Source: Rhodobacterales bacterium (lineage in GTDB: Bacteria > Pseudomonadota > Alphaproteobacteria > Rhodobacterales > Rhodobacteraceae). Taken from it: a stretch of DNA of 64,000 bases. This document shows positions 52,511 through 62,237 of the stretch, piece by piece. The stretch is from positions 1 through 64,000 of the forward strand of contig PDOZ01000026.1 in the NCBI GenBank assembly GCA_002747325.1. The letters are read 5' to 3'. The notes under the pieces are model-generated. The model saw nothing but the letters and a program-made list of their open reading frames with translations. It did no database searches and was not told the origin of the DNA. The translations under genes and the position numbers were made by a program. Positions within the stretch are counted from its first letter, which is position 1. Each line of letters begins with the position of its first letter.

Positions 52511-52771
52511 TTTCATTGGGTTTTTCTGCGAGTTTTTTTGCGGGTTTTTTCGCGCGTCTGGCGCATAAAAAACCCGGCCCGGCTCGAAAGAGCCAGACCG
52601 GGAAAGGGGAAGGGTAACGGTTTGGATAAACCGAGCGGCGCGCCGGGATAAAGCGCCCCGCCTGAGTGTCACTTGAACACGAACGCCCCCGATTACAACA
52701 GGGGGCAGAAGCGCGGCGCGCGATTTGCGCGGCGGTTCGCCGGTTTTGGGCCAAGGTCGGCAGAAGCCCGC
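52511..52771. other. Intergenic region between pccA and the upstream small gene
   Basis: No convincing gene lies here. The region has the terminator at 52564-52600 and a further hairpin (GCCCCC 52685-52690 with GGGGGC 52701-52706). An ORF on the minus strand starts at 52775 overlapping the upstream stop, but it is arginine-rich and runs through the terminator. Confidence 0.5.
52564..52600 (-). terminator. Rho-independent terminator after the pccB-DUF6497-small protein genes
   Basis: On the minus strand, CCCGGTCTGGCTC, a TTTC loop and GAGCCGGGCCGGG form an imperfect 13-bp stem followed by TTTTTT. It lies about 170 bases past the stop of the small gene and about 110 bases before the pccA start, so transcription into pccA may be partial. 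Confidence 0.8.
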
Positions 52772-53152
52772 TCATGACGCCGCCTCCCCGTCTTCGGCAA
52801 ACACATCCGGGTAAGAAGCGCGGGCCACGCGGGTGTCGATCACCAGATGCGCCTCGTAATCGGCGGGGTCGAACGGATCGGTGGCGGGCACAACCTCGCG
52901 CCCGAAGAGCCACGACAACCGCCCCGCATCAAGATTGCCGCGCTCAAACGGCGCGTCGCCAAAATGCTCCCACAGCGCCGCCATGAAGGCTTCATCGGCG
53001 CGCCGGTCCACCGCCTTACGGTCGGCAAACCGCTCGCGCCGGATGATCGGCACCGCGCCCTTCTTGTTGGCCCGGCGCAGGGTGAACTGAAAGTCCGACC
53101 CCGGCAGGCGCCCCGGAAAGCCGCGATGTTTGAGCATATAGGGCAGCGCCAT
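52772..53152 (-). CDS. Small conserved protein of the pcc operon, unknown
   Basis: This 126-residue cytoplasmic protein starts [20 protein letters not shown] and has charged segments such as RREAFADRKAVDRR-like residues and FMAALWEHFGDAPFERGNLDAGRL. No known domain is recognised. The ATG overlaps the TGA of the DUF6497 gene (ATGA). Similar proteins lie between pccB and pccA in other Rhodobacterales, which supports it as a real gene; the role is unknown. Confidence 0.65.
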   Translation of the reverse strand: MALPYMLKHRGFPGRLPGSDFQFTLRRANKKGAVPIIRRERFADRKAVDRRADEAFMAALWEHFGDAPFERGNLDAGRLSWLFGREVVPATDPFDPADYEAHLVIDTRVARASYPDVFAEDGEAAS

Positions 53153-53553
53153 CAAAAGGCCTCCCAGATGCAGACACCCTCGTCCGGGCGGAACACCTCG
53201 AAAAACTGCGCCACGGTTTCGTCCGATTGCCCGAATTCGATCTGTGCGTCGGTCAGCACGACGACGATATGATCGGGCACATCGTCGGTGGTTTGCGGCA
53301 GGGCATGGGTCTCGCACAGGTGCCGGGCATCGTCGGTGATGTGATCGGTCGGCACGCCCGGCTCGTGCTGGTAAAGATAGCGGAACCAGACGGTGCCGAT
53401 GCCGGTTTCGCGCCCATCGACCACGTCCAGCACCAGCGCCCGCGCGCCGGAGGGTAAGGTCAGCTCCTCGCCCAAAGCCGGCAGCGCCGCAACGGTCATA
53501 AACACCGCCGAGGCCACGCCCGCGAGATATGTGCCCAGAACACGCACCCTCAA
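53152..53553 (-). CDS. DUF6497 secreted protein
   Basis: This 133-residue protein has a signal peptide of about 28 residues ([22 protein letters not shown]). The mature part fits DUF6497: [74 protein letters not shown]. Two conserved Cys residues probably form a disulfide. It is exported to the periplasm and has no known role. Its ATG overlaps the pccB stop by four bases. Confidence 0.8.
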   Translation of the reverse strand: MRVRVLGTYLAGVASAVFMTVAALPALGEELTLPSGARALVLDVVDGRETGIGTVWFRYLYQHEPGVPTDHITDDARHLCETHALPQTTDDVPDHIVVVLTDAQIEFGQSDETVAQFFEVFRPDEGVCIWEAF

Positions 53554-55082
53554 AGCGGGATGTTGTCGTGTTTTTTCCAGGGGTTCTGGAGCTTCTTGTT
53601 TCGCAGCGACGCGAAGGCGCGACTGACCCGGAGGCGGGTCGAATGCGGCCGGATCACCTCGTCGATGAAGCCCCGCTCGGCGGCCACGAACGGGGTCGCG
53701 AAACGGTCCTCATAATCCTTGGTGTGCTGCGCGATCTTCTCCTCGTCGCCAATATCGGCGCGGTGGATGATCTCCGTTGCCCCCTTGGCGCCCATCACCG
53801 CAATCTCGGCGGTCGGCCAGGCATAGTTGAAATCGCCGCGCAGGTGCTTCGACGCCATAACGTCATAGGCGCCGCCATAGGCCTTGCGGGTAATCACCGT
53901 CACTTTCGGCACCGTCGCCTCGCCGTAAGCAAAGAGCAGTTTCGCGCCGTGTTTGATGACGCCGCCATATTCCTGCGACGTGCCGGGCAGGAAGCCGGGA
54001 ACGTCCACGAAGGTCAGGATCGGGATTTCAAACGCATCACAGAAGCGCACGAACCGCGCCGCCTTGCGGGAGCTGTCAATATCGAGACAACCCGCCAGCA
54101 CCATCGGCTGGTTCGCCACCACGCCCACCGTCTGCCCCTCAAGCCGGATGAAGCCGGTGATGATATTGGCGGCAAAATCTTCCTGAATCTCGTAAAAATC
54201 GCCCTCATCCGCGACTTTCAGGATCAGTTCCTTCATGTCGTAGGGCTGGTTCGGGTTGTCCGGGATCAGCGTGTCCAGGCTGTCGTCAATGCGGCCCGGC
54301 TCGTCAAAGAAGGGACGCGTCGGCGCCTTGTCGCGGTTGTTAAGCGGCAGGAAGTCCACCAGACGCCGCACTTCGTTCAGCGCCTCAACGTCGTTTTCAA
54401 ACGCCCCATCGGCCACGGAGGATTTCTTGGTATGCGTCGTCGCACCGCCAAGCTCTTCCGCCGTCACCACCTCGTTGGTCACGGTTTTCACCACATCCGG
54501 GCCAGTGACGAACATATAAGAGCTGTCCTTCACCATGAAGATGAAGTCGGTCATGGCCGGTGAATACACCGCCCCGCCCGCGCACGGCCCCATGATGACC
54601 GAAATCTGCGGCACCACACCGGAGGCCATGATGTTGCGCTGGAACACTTCCGCATAGCCCGCCAGCGACGCGACGCCTTCCTGAATGCGCGCCCCGCCCG
54701 AATCGTTAAGCCCGATGACCGGCGCGCCGTTCTGCATCGCCATATCCATGATCTTGACGATCTTCTCCGCATGGGTTTCCGACAGCGACCCGCCAAACAC
54801 GGTAAAGTCCTGCGAGAACACATAGACCATGCGCCCGTTGATCGTGCCCCAGCCGGTGACAACCCCGTCGCCCGCAATCTGCTGCTGCTCCATGCCGAAA
54901 TCGGTGCAGCGATGCGCCTTGAACATATCGAACTCTTCAAAGGAGCCTTCGTCCAGAAGCAGTTCGATGCGCTCGCGGGCGGTCAGTTTGCCCTTGGCGT
55001 GCTGGCTGTCGATGCGGCGCTGACCGCCGCCAAGCCGGGCCGTTTCGCGGCGCTCTTCAAGCTGCTCGTGAATGTCTTTCAT
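53550..55082 (-). CDS. pccB: Propionyl-CoA carboxylase beta subunit (carboxyltransferase)
   Basis: This 510-residue carboxyltransferase moves CO2 from carboxybiotin to propionyl-CoA. It shows [79 protein letters not shown] and [21 protein letters not shown], with the C-terminal crotonase-like lobe ending [35 protein letters not shown] precedes the ATG. It is the first gene of the propionate operon, after ydcH on the same strand. Confidence 0.97.
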   Translation of the reverse strand: MKDIHEQLEERRETARLGGGQRRIDSQHAKGKLTARERIELLLDEGSFEEFDMFKAHRCTDFGMEQQQIAGDGVVTGWGTINGRMVYVFSQDFTVFGGSLSETHAEKIVKIMDMAMQNGAPVIGLNDSGGARIQEGVASLAGYAEVFQRNIMASGVVPQISVIMGPCAGGAVYSPAMTDFIFMVKDSSYMFVTGPDVVKTVTNEVVTAEELGGATTHTKKSSVADGAFENDVEALNEVRRLVDFLPLNNRDKAPTRPFFDEPGRIDDSLDTLIPDNPNQPYDMKELILKVADEGDFYEIQEDFAANIITGFIRLEGQTVGVVANQPMVLAGCLDIDSSRKAARFVRFCDAFEIPILTFVDVPGFLPGTSQEYGGVIKHGAKLLFAYGEATVPKVTVITRKAYGGAYDVMASKHLRGDFNYAWPTAEIAVMGAKGATEIIHRADIGDEEKIAQHTKDYEDRFATPFVAAERGFIDEVIRPHSTRLRVSRAFASLRNKKLQNPWKKHDNIPL

Positions 55083-55294
55083 CTCTGGGTCTCCTCCTGG
55101 GTCGGGGGTAATTTAACGGCGCGGTGACGTTGCGGGAAGCAGTTTCGCCATTCGTTACGTTGCGACACTGCGCATCATTGGACACGTCATTGGAAAATTT
55201 GCCTGTTTCCAAGACGAATACGGGCCACCGCAGCGGGTGGCCCGGCGGGCAACAGGGCCCGAAACCAGTAGCGAATCACCCGCCAGCCAGCGAA

Positions 55295-55531
55295 TCAGGC
55301 CGTCAGCATCCGATACAGCTCGTCCTTCAGAAGCGCGCGCTGCTTGCGCAACTCTTCCTCATGGAACTGATCGGTCGGCGCGACATTGGTCTCCGCCGCA
55401 TGAACCGCGCGGTTCACCTCGTGATATTCCTCAAACAGCTTGAGAAAATGCGCGTTGCTGGTTTTCATCTCGGTGATCTTCGCGTCCAGTTCCGGGAATT
55501 CTTCGTGCAACTCGTGCGGGGTGTGGGACAT
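55295..55531 (-). CDS. ydcH: YdcH/DUF465 small helical protein
   Basis: This 78-residue cytoplasmic protein is almost all helix, with HFLKLFEEYHEVNRAVHAAE and EEELRKQRALLKDELYRML, the DUF465 pattern. The function is unknown. AAGGAG precedes ATG 55531. A consensus FNR box lies 58-71 bases upstream. It reads alone and ends about 210 bases before the pccB start, a region that also carries the pccB promoter. Confidence 0.9.
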   Translation of the reverse strand: MSHTPHELHEEFPELDAKITEMKTSNAHFLKLFEEYHEVNRAVHAAETNVAPTDQFHEEELRKQRALLKDELYRMLTA

Positions 55532-55588
55532 ACGCCTCTCCTTGTTTTGGGTTCAAGATAACATTACCTGCAACCAAATACAGCGACT

Positions 55589-55602
55589 TTGACCGGGATC
55601 AA
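55589..55602. promoter_or_regulatory. Consensus FNR/FnrL box upstream of ydcH
   Basis: TTGAC-CGGG-ATCAA fully matches TTGAY-N4-RTCAA. It lies 58-71 bases before the ydcH start, so the DUF465 gene is probably induced or repressed by FnrL at low oxygen. Confidence 0.75.
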
Positions 55603-55614
55603 GCCTTTTACGCT

Positions 55615-56523
55615 TCAATGCAGAACGCGCGTTTTCGCCCCCGCATCGGCCCAGCCGACCGGCTCGGGCACCTGATCGCCCGGCAAAAAGCGGTAAATCA
55701 GGCGCGACAGCGGTTCGCGGCGGCCGGATATTTCCACCAGCGCCCGCCCCAAAAGCGCCGCGCCATTCGGCAGGTCGACCGGCGCCAAAAGCAGCCCAAC
55801 GCCCTGCGGAAACGCGATCAGCGCGCCGTCGATGCCCGCTTCCTCAAGGAAGTGTTCAAGAAAGGCCGGTTCCAGCACCAGTGAATGCGACAACCACTTG
55901 TCTTCTTCCATCGCGGCGCAGAAAAGTCCTTCATCGCCAAAGGGTTCGACCCGAATGCGCCGCGGCGCCGACAGGTGTTCCTGCGCCAGAAGCCACGCAT
56001 CTTCCGCCACCAGATCCGCGCCAAACAGGTCCGCTTCCTCGACCGCCAACACCCCGCTGGCGCCGATATGCGACAGAACGCAGATCAGATCGCCTGCGAA
56101 AGGCAGCGCCACGATCCCGTCATGCCCGTCCGGCAACGCCTCCCCCGCCGCAAAACATTCCAGAGCCTGAGGCGCTTCCTCGCCAAGATAGGCCACGTTG
56201 CGCAGCATCGGAATCAGGGTTTCCGCCTGTAGCTCCGGCGCGGCGGGTGCCGCATCCGACCCGGCCAGCGCCTCCGCCCAGGCCGCAATCACCCGCTCGC
56301 CCTGCGCCCCCAGCGCATCCTCGGCGGCAAAATCCTCAAACGCGCCGAACAACTCGGCCCGTTTCGGCTCCGCCACGCCCTTGCGCCAGATCAGCAACGC
56401 CCCCTCATCCGCTTCATCGCGCACGACCCGCTCCACGCCGGGCAGCGCCGCAATCCGTTCCGACAGCGCCTCGGCAAAGGCACGGAACTGGGCGGCTTTC
56501 TTGGAATCAGGGCTGGTCTGCAT
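55615..56523 (-). CDS. Hypothetical protein, distant DUF1444/YtpQ-like
   Basis: This 302-residue soluble acidic protein has no signal peptide. The middle region LIPMLRNVAYLGEEAPQALE, GDLICVLSHIGASGVLAVEEADL and EDAWLLAQEHLSAP loosely follows the YtpQ/DUF1444 pattern. The family has no known activity. AAGGAG precedes the ATG. It lies between betA and ydcH, same strand, about 85 bases before the latter's start. Family link is tentative. Confidence 0.5.
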   Translation of the reverse strand: MQTSPDSKKAAQFRAFAEALSERIAALPGVERVVRDEADEGALLIWRKGVAEPKRAELFGAFEDFAAEDALGAQGERVIAAWAEALAGSDAAPAAPELQAETLIPMLRNVAYLGEEAPQALECFAAGEALPDGHDGIVALPFAGDLICVLSHIGASGVLAVEEADLFGADLVAEDAWLLAQEHLSAPRRIRVEPFGDEGLFCAAMEEDKWLSHSLVLEPAFLEHFLEEAGIDGALIAFPQGVGLLLAPVDLPNGAALLGRALVEISGRREPLSRLIYRFLPGDQVPEPVGWADAGAKTRVLH

Positions 56524-56578
56524 CGGCTTCTCCTTGCGCGCCTTTTACCACAGCCCCCCGCCGCGCCAAGCAAGGATT

Positions 56579-58225
56579 TTACCGCTGCGCCTCCCGCCAG
56601 TCCGGGTGGCGCCACGGCAGACGGGTCTCGCGCGGCAGGCTGCGACCTAAAATCAGGTCCGCCGCCTTTTCGCCAACCATGATGGATGGTGCGTTGGTAT
56701 TGCCGTTGGTCACGCGTGGGAAAACGGAACTATCCGCCACCCGCAGCCCCTCCACGCCGATCACCCGCAATTCCGGGTCCACCACCGACATCGGGTCCGC
56801 CGCCGCCCCCATCCGCGCCGTGCCGCAGGGATGATAAGCGCTTTCCGCATGTTCGCGGATGAAATCATCCAGCGCGGCATCGGAAACCACCGCCCCGCCC
56901 GGCTGAATTTCATGCTTAACATGCGCCTGCATCGGTTCCTGTTCAAACACTTCGCGCGTCAGCCGCAGCGCCCGGCGGAAATCGCGCCAGTCATGTTCGC
57001 CGGTCATGTAATTAAAGCGAATGCGCGGCGCAGCGGCAGGGTCGGGCGAGGCCAGCGTTACCGCCCCGCGCGAGGCCGAGCGCATCGGTCCGACATGGGC
57101 CTGAAAGCCGTGCCCCTCCGCCGCCGCCTGCCCGTCATAGCGCACCGCAATCGGCAGGAAATGCATCTGAATATCGGGATATTCCACCCCCGCCGCCGAG
57201 CGAATAAAGGCGCAACTTTCGAACTGGTTGGTCGCGCCATGCCCGGTTTTGGTCAGAAGCCACTGCGCCCCGATCAGCGCCTTGCCCCAAAGGTTCCAGT
57301 AGCGATAGAGCGTGTTTTTGTGCCGCGCGGCGAACTGGAAATAGACCTCGAGATGATCTTGCAGATTTTGCCCCACCCCCGGCCGGTCCACCAGCGGCGC
57401 AATGGCGTGCTGCGCCAGATGCGCGGCGGGGCCAATGCCCGACAGCATCAGCAGTTTGGGCGTGTTGATCGAACTGGCCGACAGGATCACTTCGCGCCCC
57501 GCCCGGATGGTTTCCACCCCCGCGCCGCGCTGGATTTCGACCCCCACGGCCCGCCCCTCTTCAAACACCACCTTTTGCGCGAACCCATTGACCAGAGTGC
57601 AGTTTTTGCGCTTCAGCGCCGGGCGCAGATAGGCATTGGCCGTCGACCAGCGCCGCCCGCGATAGACCGTCATGTCGAAGGCGGCAAAGCCCTCCTGCTG
57701 ATGGCCGTTATAATCCTCGGAAACCGGGTAGCCCGCCGCGCGGCCCGCCTCGACAAAGGCCTTGAACAGCGGGTTTTTCTGCTTCGCCTGCGTGACATGC
57801 AAGGGGCCGGAAGTGCCGCGCCAATCCGACGCCGTGCGCCCGTGCCAATGCTCCATGCGCTGAAAATACGGCGCCACGTCGGCATAGGCCCAGCCGGTCG
57901 CGCCGCTGGCGGCCCAATGGTCGTAATCGCCCGCATTGCCGCGCACATAAACCATGCCGTTGATCGAGGACGAACCGCCAATCACCTTGCCGCGCGGCAC
58001 GACAAGACGCCGCCCGCCAAGCTGCGCTTCCGGCTCGGACTGATAGCCCCAATCGTAGCGCGCCATGTTCATCGGATAGGACAGGGCGGCGGGCATCTGG
58101 ATGAAGGGGCCAACATCGCTGCCCCCCGCCTCGATGACAATCACCGACCACCCCGCTTCCGCCAGCCGGTAAGCCAGCGCCGCCCCGGCGGAACCGGAGC
58201 CCACAATCACATAATCTGCTTGCAT
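56579..58225 (-). CDS. betA: Choline dehydrogenase
   Basis: This 548-residue GMC flavoenzyme oxidises choline to betaine aldehyde at the inner membrane (EC 1.1.99.1). The FAD-binding [18 protein letters not shown] lies near the N-terminus and the GMC signature [15 protein letters not shown] near 85. The active-site His-Pro-X-Gly region is [29 protein letters not shown] precedes ATG 58225. It is the last gene of betI-betB-betA, 19 bases past betB. Confidence 0.95.
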   Translation of the reverse strand: MQADYVIVGSGSAGAALAYRLAEAGWSVIVIEAGGSDVGPFIQMPAALSYPMNMARYDWGYQSEPEAQLGGRRLVVPRGKVIGGSSSINGMVYVRGNAGDYDHWAASGATGWAYADVAPYFQRMEHWHGRTASDWRGTSGPLHVTQAKQKNPLFKAFVEAGRAAGYPVSEDYNGHQQEGFAAFDMTVYRGRRWSTANAYLRPALKRKNCTLVNGFAQKVVFEEGRAVGVEIQRGAGVETIRAGREVILSASSINTPKLLMLSGIGPAAHLAQHAIAPLVDRPGVGQNLQDHLEVYFQFAARHKNTLYRYWNLWGKALIGAQWLLTKTGHGATNQFESCAFIRSAAGVEYPDIQMHFLPIAVRYDGQAAAEGHGFQAHVGPMRSASRGAVTLASPDPAAAPRIRFNYMTGEHDWRDFRRALRLTREVFEQEPMQAHVKHEIQPGGAVVSDAALDDFIREHAESAYHPCGTARMGAAADPMSVVDPELRVIGVEGLRVADSSVFPRVTNGNTNAPSIMVGEKAADLILGRSLPRETRLPWRHPDWREAQR

Positions 58226-58244
58226 TTCAACCTCTTGGCGCGTC

Positions 58245-59717
58245 TTAGAATGGTGCTTCCAGCTCGGAAAGCCGGACATAGACGCTCTTCAGCTCAGAGT
58301 AATGTTCGATCGCCGCGCGGGCGTTTTCACGGCCCACGCCGGAGGCTTTGCTGCCGCCAAACGGCGCTTCGACCGGCGCGTCGTTGTAGGAATTGATCCA
58401 GCAGGTGCCCGCCTCGAACCCGGCCACGACGCGGTGCGCGCGGGTCAGGTCGCGGGTGAATACCCCGGCGGCGAGGCCGAACTCGGTGGCGTTGGCGCGC
58501 GCCATCACCTCCGCTTCCGTCTCAAAATCCAGCACCGACATGACCGGGCCGAAAATCTCTTCGCGCGCGATGGTCATCTCGTCGGTCACATCGGCAAACA
58601 CCGTCGGTTCAAGGTAAAACCCCGCGCCGGGCACGCGCTTGCCGCCCGCAACCAGCCGCGCGCCTTCCTCAACGCCCTTGGCGATGTAATTCAGCACGAT
58701 GTTCATCTGCCCCTCGGAAACCATCGGCCCGAAATTCACTTGCGGATCAAGGGGATCGCCGATCACCGCGCCGGAAAGACGTTCTGCGAGGCGGCGCAGG
58801 AAGGCTTCCTTGATGCCCTTTTGCACAAAGACCCGCGTGCCGTTGGAGCAGACCTGCCCGGAGGAATAAAAATTGCCCAGAATGGCGCCGGACACCGCCG
58901 CTTCCACATCCGCATCGTCGAAAATCACCAGCGGGGATTTGCCGCCGAGTTCCATGGTGACGTGTTTCATTTCCGCAGCGGCGGCGGCGTAAACCCGTTT
59001 GCCGGTGGGCACGGAGCCGGTGAGCGAAACCTTGGCCACGCGCGGATCGGTCACCAGCTTCGCGCCGACCTCCCCCGCCCCCTGCACCACGTTGAACACC
59101 CCCGGCGGCGCCCCCGCTTCCGTCAGGATTTCCGCCACTTTGAGCGCGGCAAGCGGCGTGGTTTCCGAGGGTTTGAACACCATCGTGTTGCCGCAAGCCA
59201 GCGCTGGCGCGGCTTTCCAGCACGCGATCTGCGTCGGGTAATTCCACGCGCCGATGCCGACACAAACCCCCAGCGCCTCGCGCCTTGTATAGACGAAATC
59301 GCCGCCGGAAAGCGGGATATGTTCGCCGGTCAGCGCGCCGGCCAGCCCGCCGAAATATTCCAACGCATCGGCGGCGGAAGTCGCATCGGCCACGCTGGTT
59401 TCCTGATAGGGTTTGCCGGTATCCATGGTTTCCAGCACGGAAAGCGCGTGGTTGCGCGCGCGCATGATATCAGCGGCGCGGCGCAGAATGCGGCCCCGCT
59501 CAACGCCGGGCAACGCCGCCCATTCCCCCTGCGCCGCCCGCGCCGCCTCCAGCGCGCGATCCACCAGCGCCGGGGTCGCGAGGTGCAGCCGGGCAATTTC
59601 CTCGCCAGTCGCGGGGTAAATCACCGGCAACGCCGCGCCGCTTTCGTCCTCGACATAGGCGCCGTTAATATAATGACTGGCGGCGGGGTGCAGGTCGTCT
59701 GGCTTCGGATAGGTCAT
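58245..59717 (-). CDS. betB: Betaine aldehyde dehydrogenase
   Basis: This 490-residue NAD(P)-dependent aldehyde dehydrogenase makes glycine betaine (EC 1.2.1.8). The catalytic Cys lies in [15 protein letters not shown] and the general base Glu in [14 protein letters not shown]. The NAD pocket has [16 protein letters not shown]. Its ATG overlaps the betI stop by four bases. It works directly after betA in osmoprotectant synthesis. Confidence 0.95.
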   Translation of the reverse strand: MTYPKPDDLHPAASHYINGAYVEDESGAALPVIYPATGEEIARLHLATPALVDRALEAARAAQGEWAALPGVERGRILRRAADIMRARNHALSVLETMDTGKPYQETSVADATSAADALEYFGGLAGALTGEHIPLSGGDFVYTRREALGVCVGIGAWNYPTQIACWKAAPALACGNTMVFKPSETTPLAALKVAEILTEAGAPPGVFNVVQGAGEVGAKLVTDPRVAKVSLTGSVPTGKRVYAAAAAEMKHVTMELGGKSPLVIFDDADVEAAVSGAILGNFYSSGQVCSNGTRVFVQKGIKEAFLRRLAERLSGAVIGDPLDPQVNFGPMVSEGQMNIVLNYIAKGVEEGARLVAGGKRVPGAGFYLEPTVFADVTDEMTIAREEIFGPVMSVLDFETEAEVMARANATEFGLAAGVFTRDLTRAHRVVAGFEAGTCWINSYNDAPVEAPFGGSKASGVGRENARAAIEHYSELKSVYVRLSELEAPF

Positions 59718-60292
59718 GCGTAAGTCCTGATGATATGGTCAAGCGCCGCGCGCATCCGCGTCACGGCAAGGGGAGCGGCCTCGGTTTCGCTCAGGGCGAG
59801 GCGGATATAATAGCCGTCGATCTGCGCCGCCAGCATTTCCGCCACCTCCCCGGCCCGCGCCCCGACGATGGGTTTCAATTCGTGCAACAGATTGGAGCGC
59901 AAGCGGGCATGATAGATGCGCAACAGGCGCTTGGCACCGGGCGAGGATTGCGCATGCACATAGAAGTTGAGCCAGGCGGCGATCACATCCGGCTGAAAGT
60001 TGCCCTTGGCGAAAGAGGCGGCGAGGATGCCCTCAAGCCGGGCGCGCGGGGTATCGGCCCGCGCCAGTTCCGCGCGCACCTCGGCGCCGTATTGCGTCAG
60101 GATATGACGCATCGCCGCAACCAGCAGGTCTTCCTTGCCGCCAAAATAGTGATGGGCCAGCCCGGAAGACACCCCTGCCCGCCGCGCAATCGCATTTACC
60201 GTAACGTCCAACGACCTAACGGCCCCGATTTCTTCAATCGTGGCTTTAACTAATGCCGCGCGCCGGATAGGTTCCATACCAAGCTTTGGCAT
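59714..60292 (-). CDS. betI: BetI, choline-responsive TetR-family repressor
   Basis: This 192-residue repressor begins with the conserved BetI N-terminus [20 protein letters not shown] and a helix-turn-helix [30 protein letters not shown]. It represses betIBA and probably choXWV; choline relieves it. A palindromic operator lies 43-62 bases upstream, between the divergent operons. AGAGGG precedes ATG 60292. Confidence 0.94.
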   Translation of the reverse strand: MPKLGMEPIRRAALVKATIEEIGAVRSLDVTVNAIARRAGVSSGLAHHYFGGKEDLLVAAMRHILTQYGAEVRAELARADTPRARLEGILAASFAKGNFQPDVIAAWLNFYVHAQSSPGAKRLLRIYHARLRSNLLHELKPIVGARAGEVAEMLAAQIDGYYIRLALSETEAAPLAVTRMRAALDHIIRTYA

Positions 60293-60334
60293 GATCGGTC
60301 CCTCTCACTCGCTGAGTTGGGACAATGCCGGAGT

Positions 60335-60354
60335 TTGATTGACTCGTCAATCAA
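60335..60354. promoter_or_regulatory. BetI operator between betI and choX
   Basis: TTGATTGA, four bases (CTCG), TCAATCAA forms a perfect 8-bp inverted repeat in the 91-base divergent intergenic region. ATTGA-TCAAT half sites are typical BetI boxes. Binding here would control both operons. Confidence 0.85.
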
Positions 60355-60383
60355 TAAAAAGAAACAACAACGGGAGACCGACC

Positions 60384-61313
60384 ATGAACCTCAAATCCAC
60401 CCTCTCCGCTCTGGCGCTGATTGTCGCCACCCCGGCCCTCGCCGACGGCCACTGCTCCGAAGTAGTGTTCTCCGATGTGGGCTGGACCGACATCACCGCG
60501 ACCACGGCCGCGACGACGACGGTGCTGGACGCGCTGGGCTATGAGACCGACATCAAGGTGCTGTCCGTGCCGGTGACCTATACCTCGCTGGCCGCGGGCG
60601 ATCTCGACGTGTTCCTCGGCAACTGGATGCCGACCATGGAAGCCGACATCGCGCCCTACCGCGAGGCGGGCACCGTCGACACCCTGCGCATGAACCTCGA
60701 TGGCGCGAAATACACCCTCGCGGTGAACAAGGTGGCGATGGATCTGGGCATCACCAGCTTCGCCGACATCGCGGCCCATGCACAAGCGCTGGACGGCAAG
60801 ATTTACGGCATCGAGCCGGGCAATGACGGCAACCGCCTGATCCAGTCGATGATCGACGACAATGCCTTTGATCTCAAGGGGTTCGAGGTGGTCGAAAGCT
60901 CGGAACAAGGGATGCTGGCGCAGGTCGCGCGGGCGGACAAAAAGGGTAAGCCGGTGGTTTTCCTCGGCTGGGAACCGCACCCGATGAACGCCAATTTCGA
61001 CATGGGCTACCTCGCGGGCGGCGATGATTTCTTCGGCCCGAATTTCGGCGGCGCGCAGGTCTTTACCAACACCCGCGCGGGCTACGCCGCCGAGTGCCCC
61101 AATGTCGGCAAATTCCTGATGAACCTCGAATTTTCCCTCGCCATGGAAAACGAGATCATGGGCGCGATCCTCGATGAAGGCGAAGATGCGCAAGATGCCG
61201 CGAAAGCATGGCTCGCGGCCAATCCGGCGGCCTGGATGGGCTGGCTTGACGGGGTGACGACGCAGGACGGCGGCGACGCGACCGCTGCGGTCAAGGCGGC
61301 GCTCGGCCTGTAA
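60384..61313 (+). CDS. choX: Choline ABC transporter binding protein
   Basis: This 309-residue periplasmic protein has a signal peptide of about 21 residues (ALALIVATPALA-DGHC). It matches ChoX: VVFSDVGWTDITATTAATTTVLDALGY, the aromatic-box segments VFLGNWMPTMEADI and FLGWEPHPMNANFDM, and GNDGNRLIQSMIDDN. Four aromatic residues form the cage for the quaternary amine in the family. GGGAG precedes ATG 60384. It is the first gene of choXWV. A hairpin separates it from choW. Confidence 0.95.
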   Translation: MNLKSTLSALALIVATPALADGHCSEVVFSDVGWTDITATTAATTTVLDALGYETDIKVLSVPVTYTSLAAGDLDVFLGNWMPTMEADIAPYREAGTVDTLRMNLDGAKYTLAVNKVAMDLGITSFADIAAHAQALDGKIYGIEPGNDGNRLIQSMIDDNAFDLKGFEVVESSEQGMLAQVARADKKGKPVVFLGWEPHPMNANFDMGYLAGGDDFFGPNFGGAQVFTNTRAGYAAECPNVGKFLMNLEFSLAMENEIMGAILDEGEDAQDAAKAWLAANPAAWMGWLDGVTTQDGGDATAAVKAALGL

Positions 61314-61352
61314 GCCAGAGAAAGCCACGGGGGAAACCCACCCCAAAAGCAT

Positions 61353-61379
61353 CCCCGCCGCCGCGCTCTGGCGGCGGGG
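61353..61379 (+). promoter_or_regulatory. Hairpin between choX and choW
   Basis: CCCCGCCGCC and GGCGGCGGGG pair across a seven-base loop. With no T-run it is likely to stabilise the choX transcript, keeping the receptor in excess. Confidence 0.65.
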
Positions 61380-61400
61380 GACCCCAAAAAGGCGAATTTC

Positions 61401-62237
61401 ATGGATTGGTTAACGGATACAAAAATCCCGATCGGCAAGACCGCAAAGAAGCTGTTTGACTGGCTACAGGAGGCGGGCGAGCCGTTTTTCGACTGGCTCA
61501 GCTGGCTGATGGAACTCCTGATCGACGGCATCCTCTGGGCGCTGCAAACCCCGCATCCGCTGATCATTCTCGCCCTGTTTGCCGGCCTGACCTACGCGCT
61601 GCAACGCAGCTGGAAACCAACCCTTTTGGTCGCGGCGGGCCTGCTCTTTATCCTCAACCAAGGCTATTGGGAAGAGACCACGGAGAGCCTGACCCTCGTC
61701 CTGTCCTCCTGCGTTGTCTGCATGGCCATCGGCGTGCCCATCGGCATCGCCGCCGCGCATCGCCCGCGACTTTACGCATGGATGCGCCCGGTGCTGGACC
61801 TGATGCAAACCCTGCCAACCTTCGTCTACCTGATCCCCGCCATCGTGTTTTTCGGCATCGGCATGGTGCCGGGTCTGCTGGCGACGGTGATTTTCGTCCT
61901 TCCCGCCCCGATCCGGCTGACGCAACTGGGCATTTCCTCGACCCCCACCCCCTTGCTGGAAGCGGCGCAGAGCTTTGGCGCCACCCGGCGGCAGACGCTC
62001 TATAAGGTCGAACTGCCCTACGCCCTGCCGCAGATCATGGCCGGGCTGAACCAGACCATCATGCTGTCACTGTCGATGGTGGTGATCGCGGCGCTGGTCG
62101 GGGCGGACGGGCTTGGCGTGCCGGTGGTGCGCGCGCTCAATCAGGTCAACACGGCGCTCGGATTTGAGAGCGGTTTCGTCATCGTCGTGGTGGCGATTTT
62201 GCTGGACCGGATGTTGCGGATGGAGCGGAAGAAATGA
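61401..62237 (+). CDS. choW: Choline ABC transporter permease
   Basis: This 278-residue permease of the ProW type has about six helices and the EAA-like loop EAAQSFGATRRQTLYKVELPYALPQIMAGLNQTIML. N-terminal WLTDTKIPIGKTAKKLFDWLQ is typical of ChoW. AAGG precedes the ATG. Its end overlaps the choV start by four bases. Confidence 0.94.
   Translation: MDWLTDTKIPIGKTAKKLFDWLQEAGEPFFDWLSWLMELLIDGILWALQTPHPLIILALFAGLTYALQRSWKPTLLVAAGLLFILNQGYWEETTESLTLVLSSCVVCMAIGVPIGIAAAHRPRLYAWMRPVLDLMQTLPTFVYLIPAIVFFGIGMVPGLLATVIFVLPAPIRLTQLGISSTPTPLLEAAQSFGATRRQTLYKVELPYALPQIMAGLNQTIMLSLSMVVIAALVGADGLGVPVVRALNQVNTALGFESGFVIVVVAILLDRMLRMERKK

Noticed and set aside
52482..52775. Coupled ORF starting at ATG 52775 on the minus strand
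   Set aside because: Despite the ATGA overlap, the product is Arg- and Pro-rich, reads through a strong terminator and has no recognisable domain.
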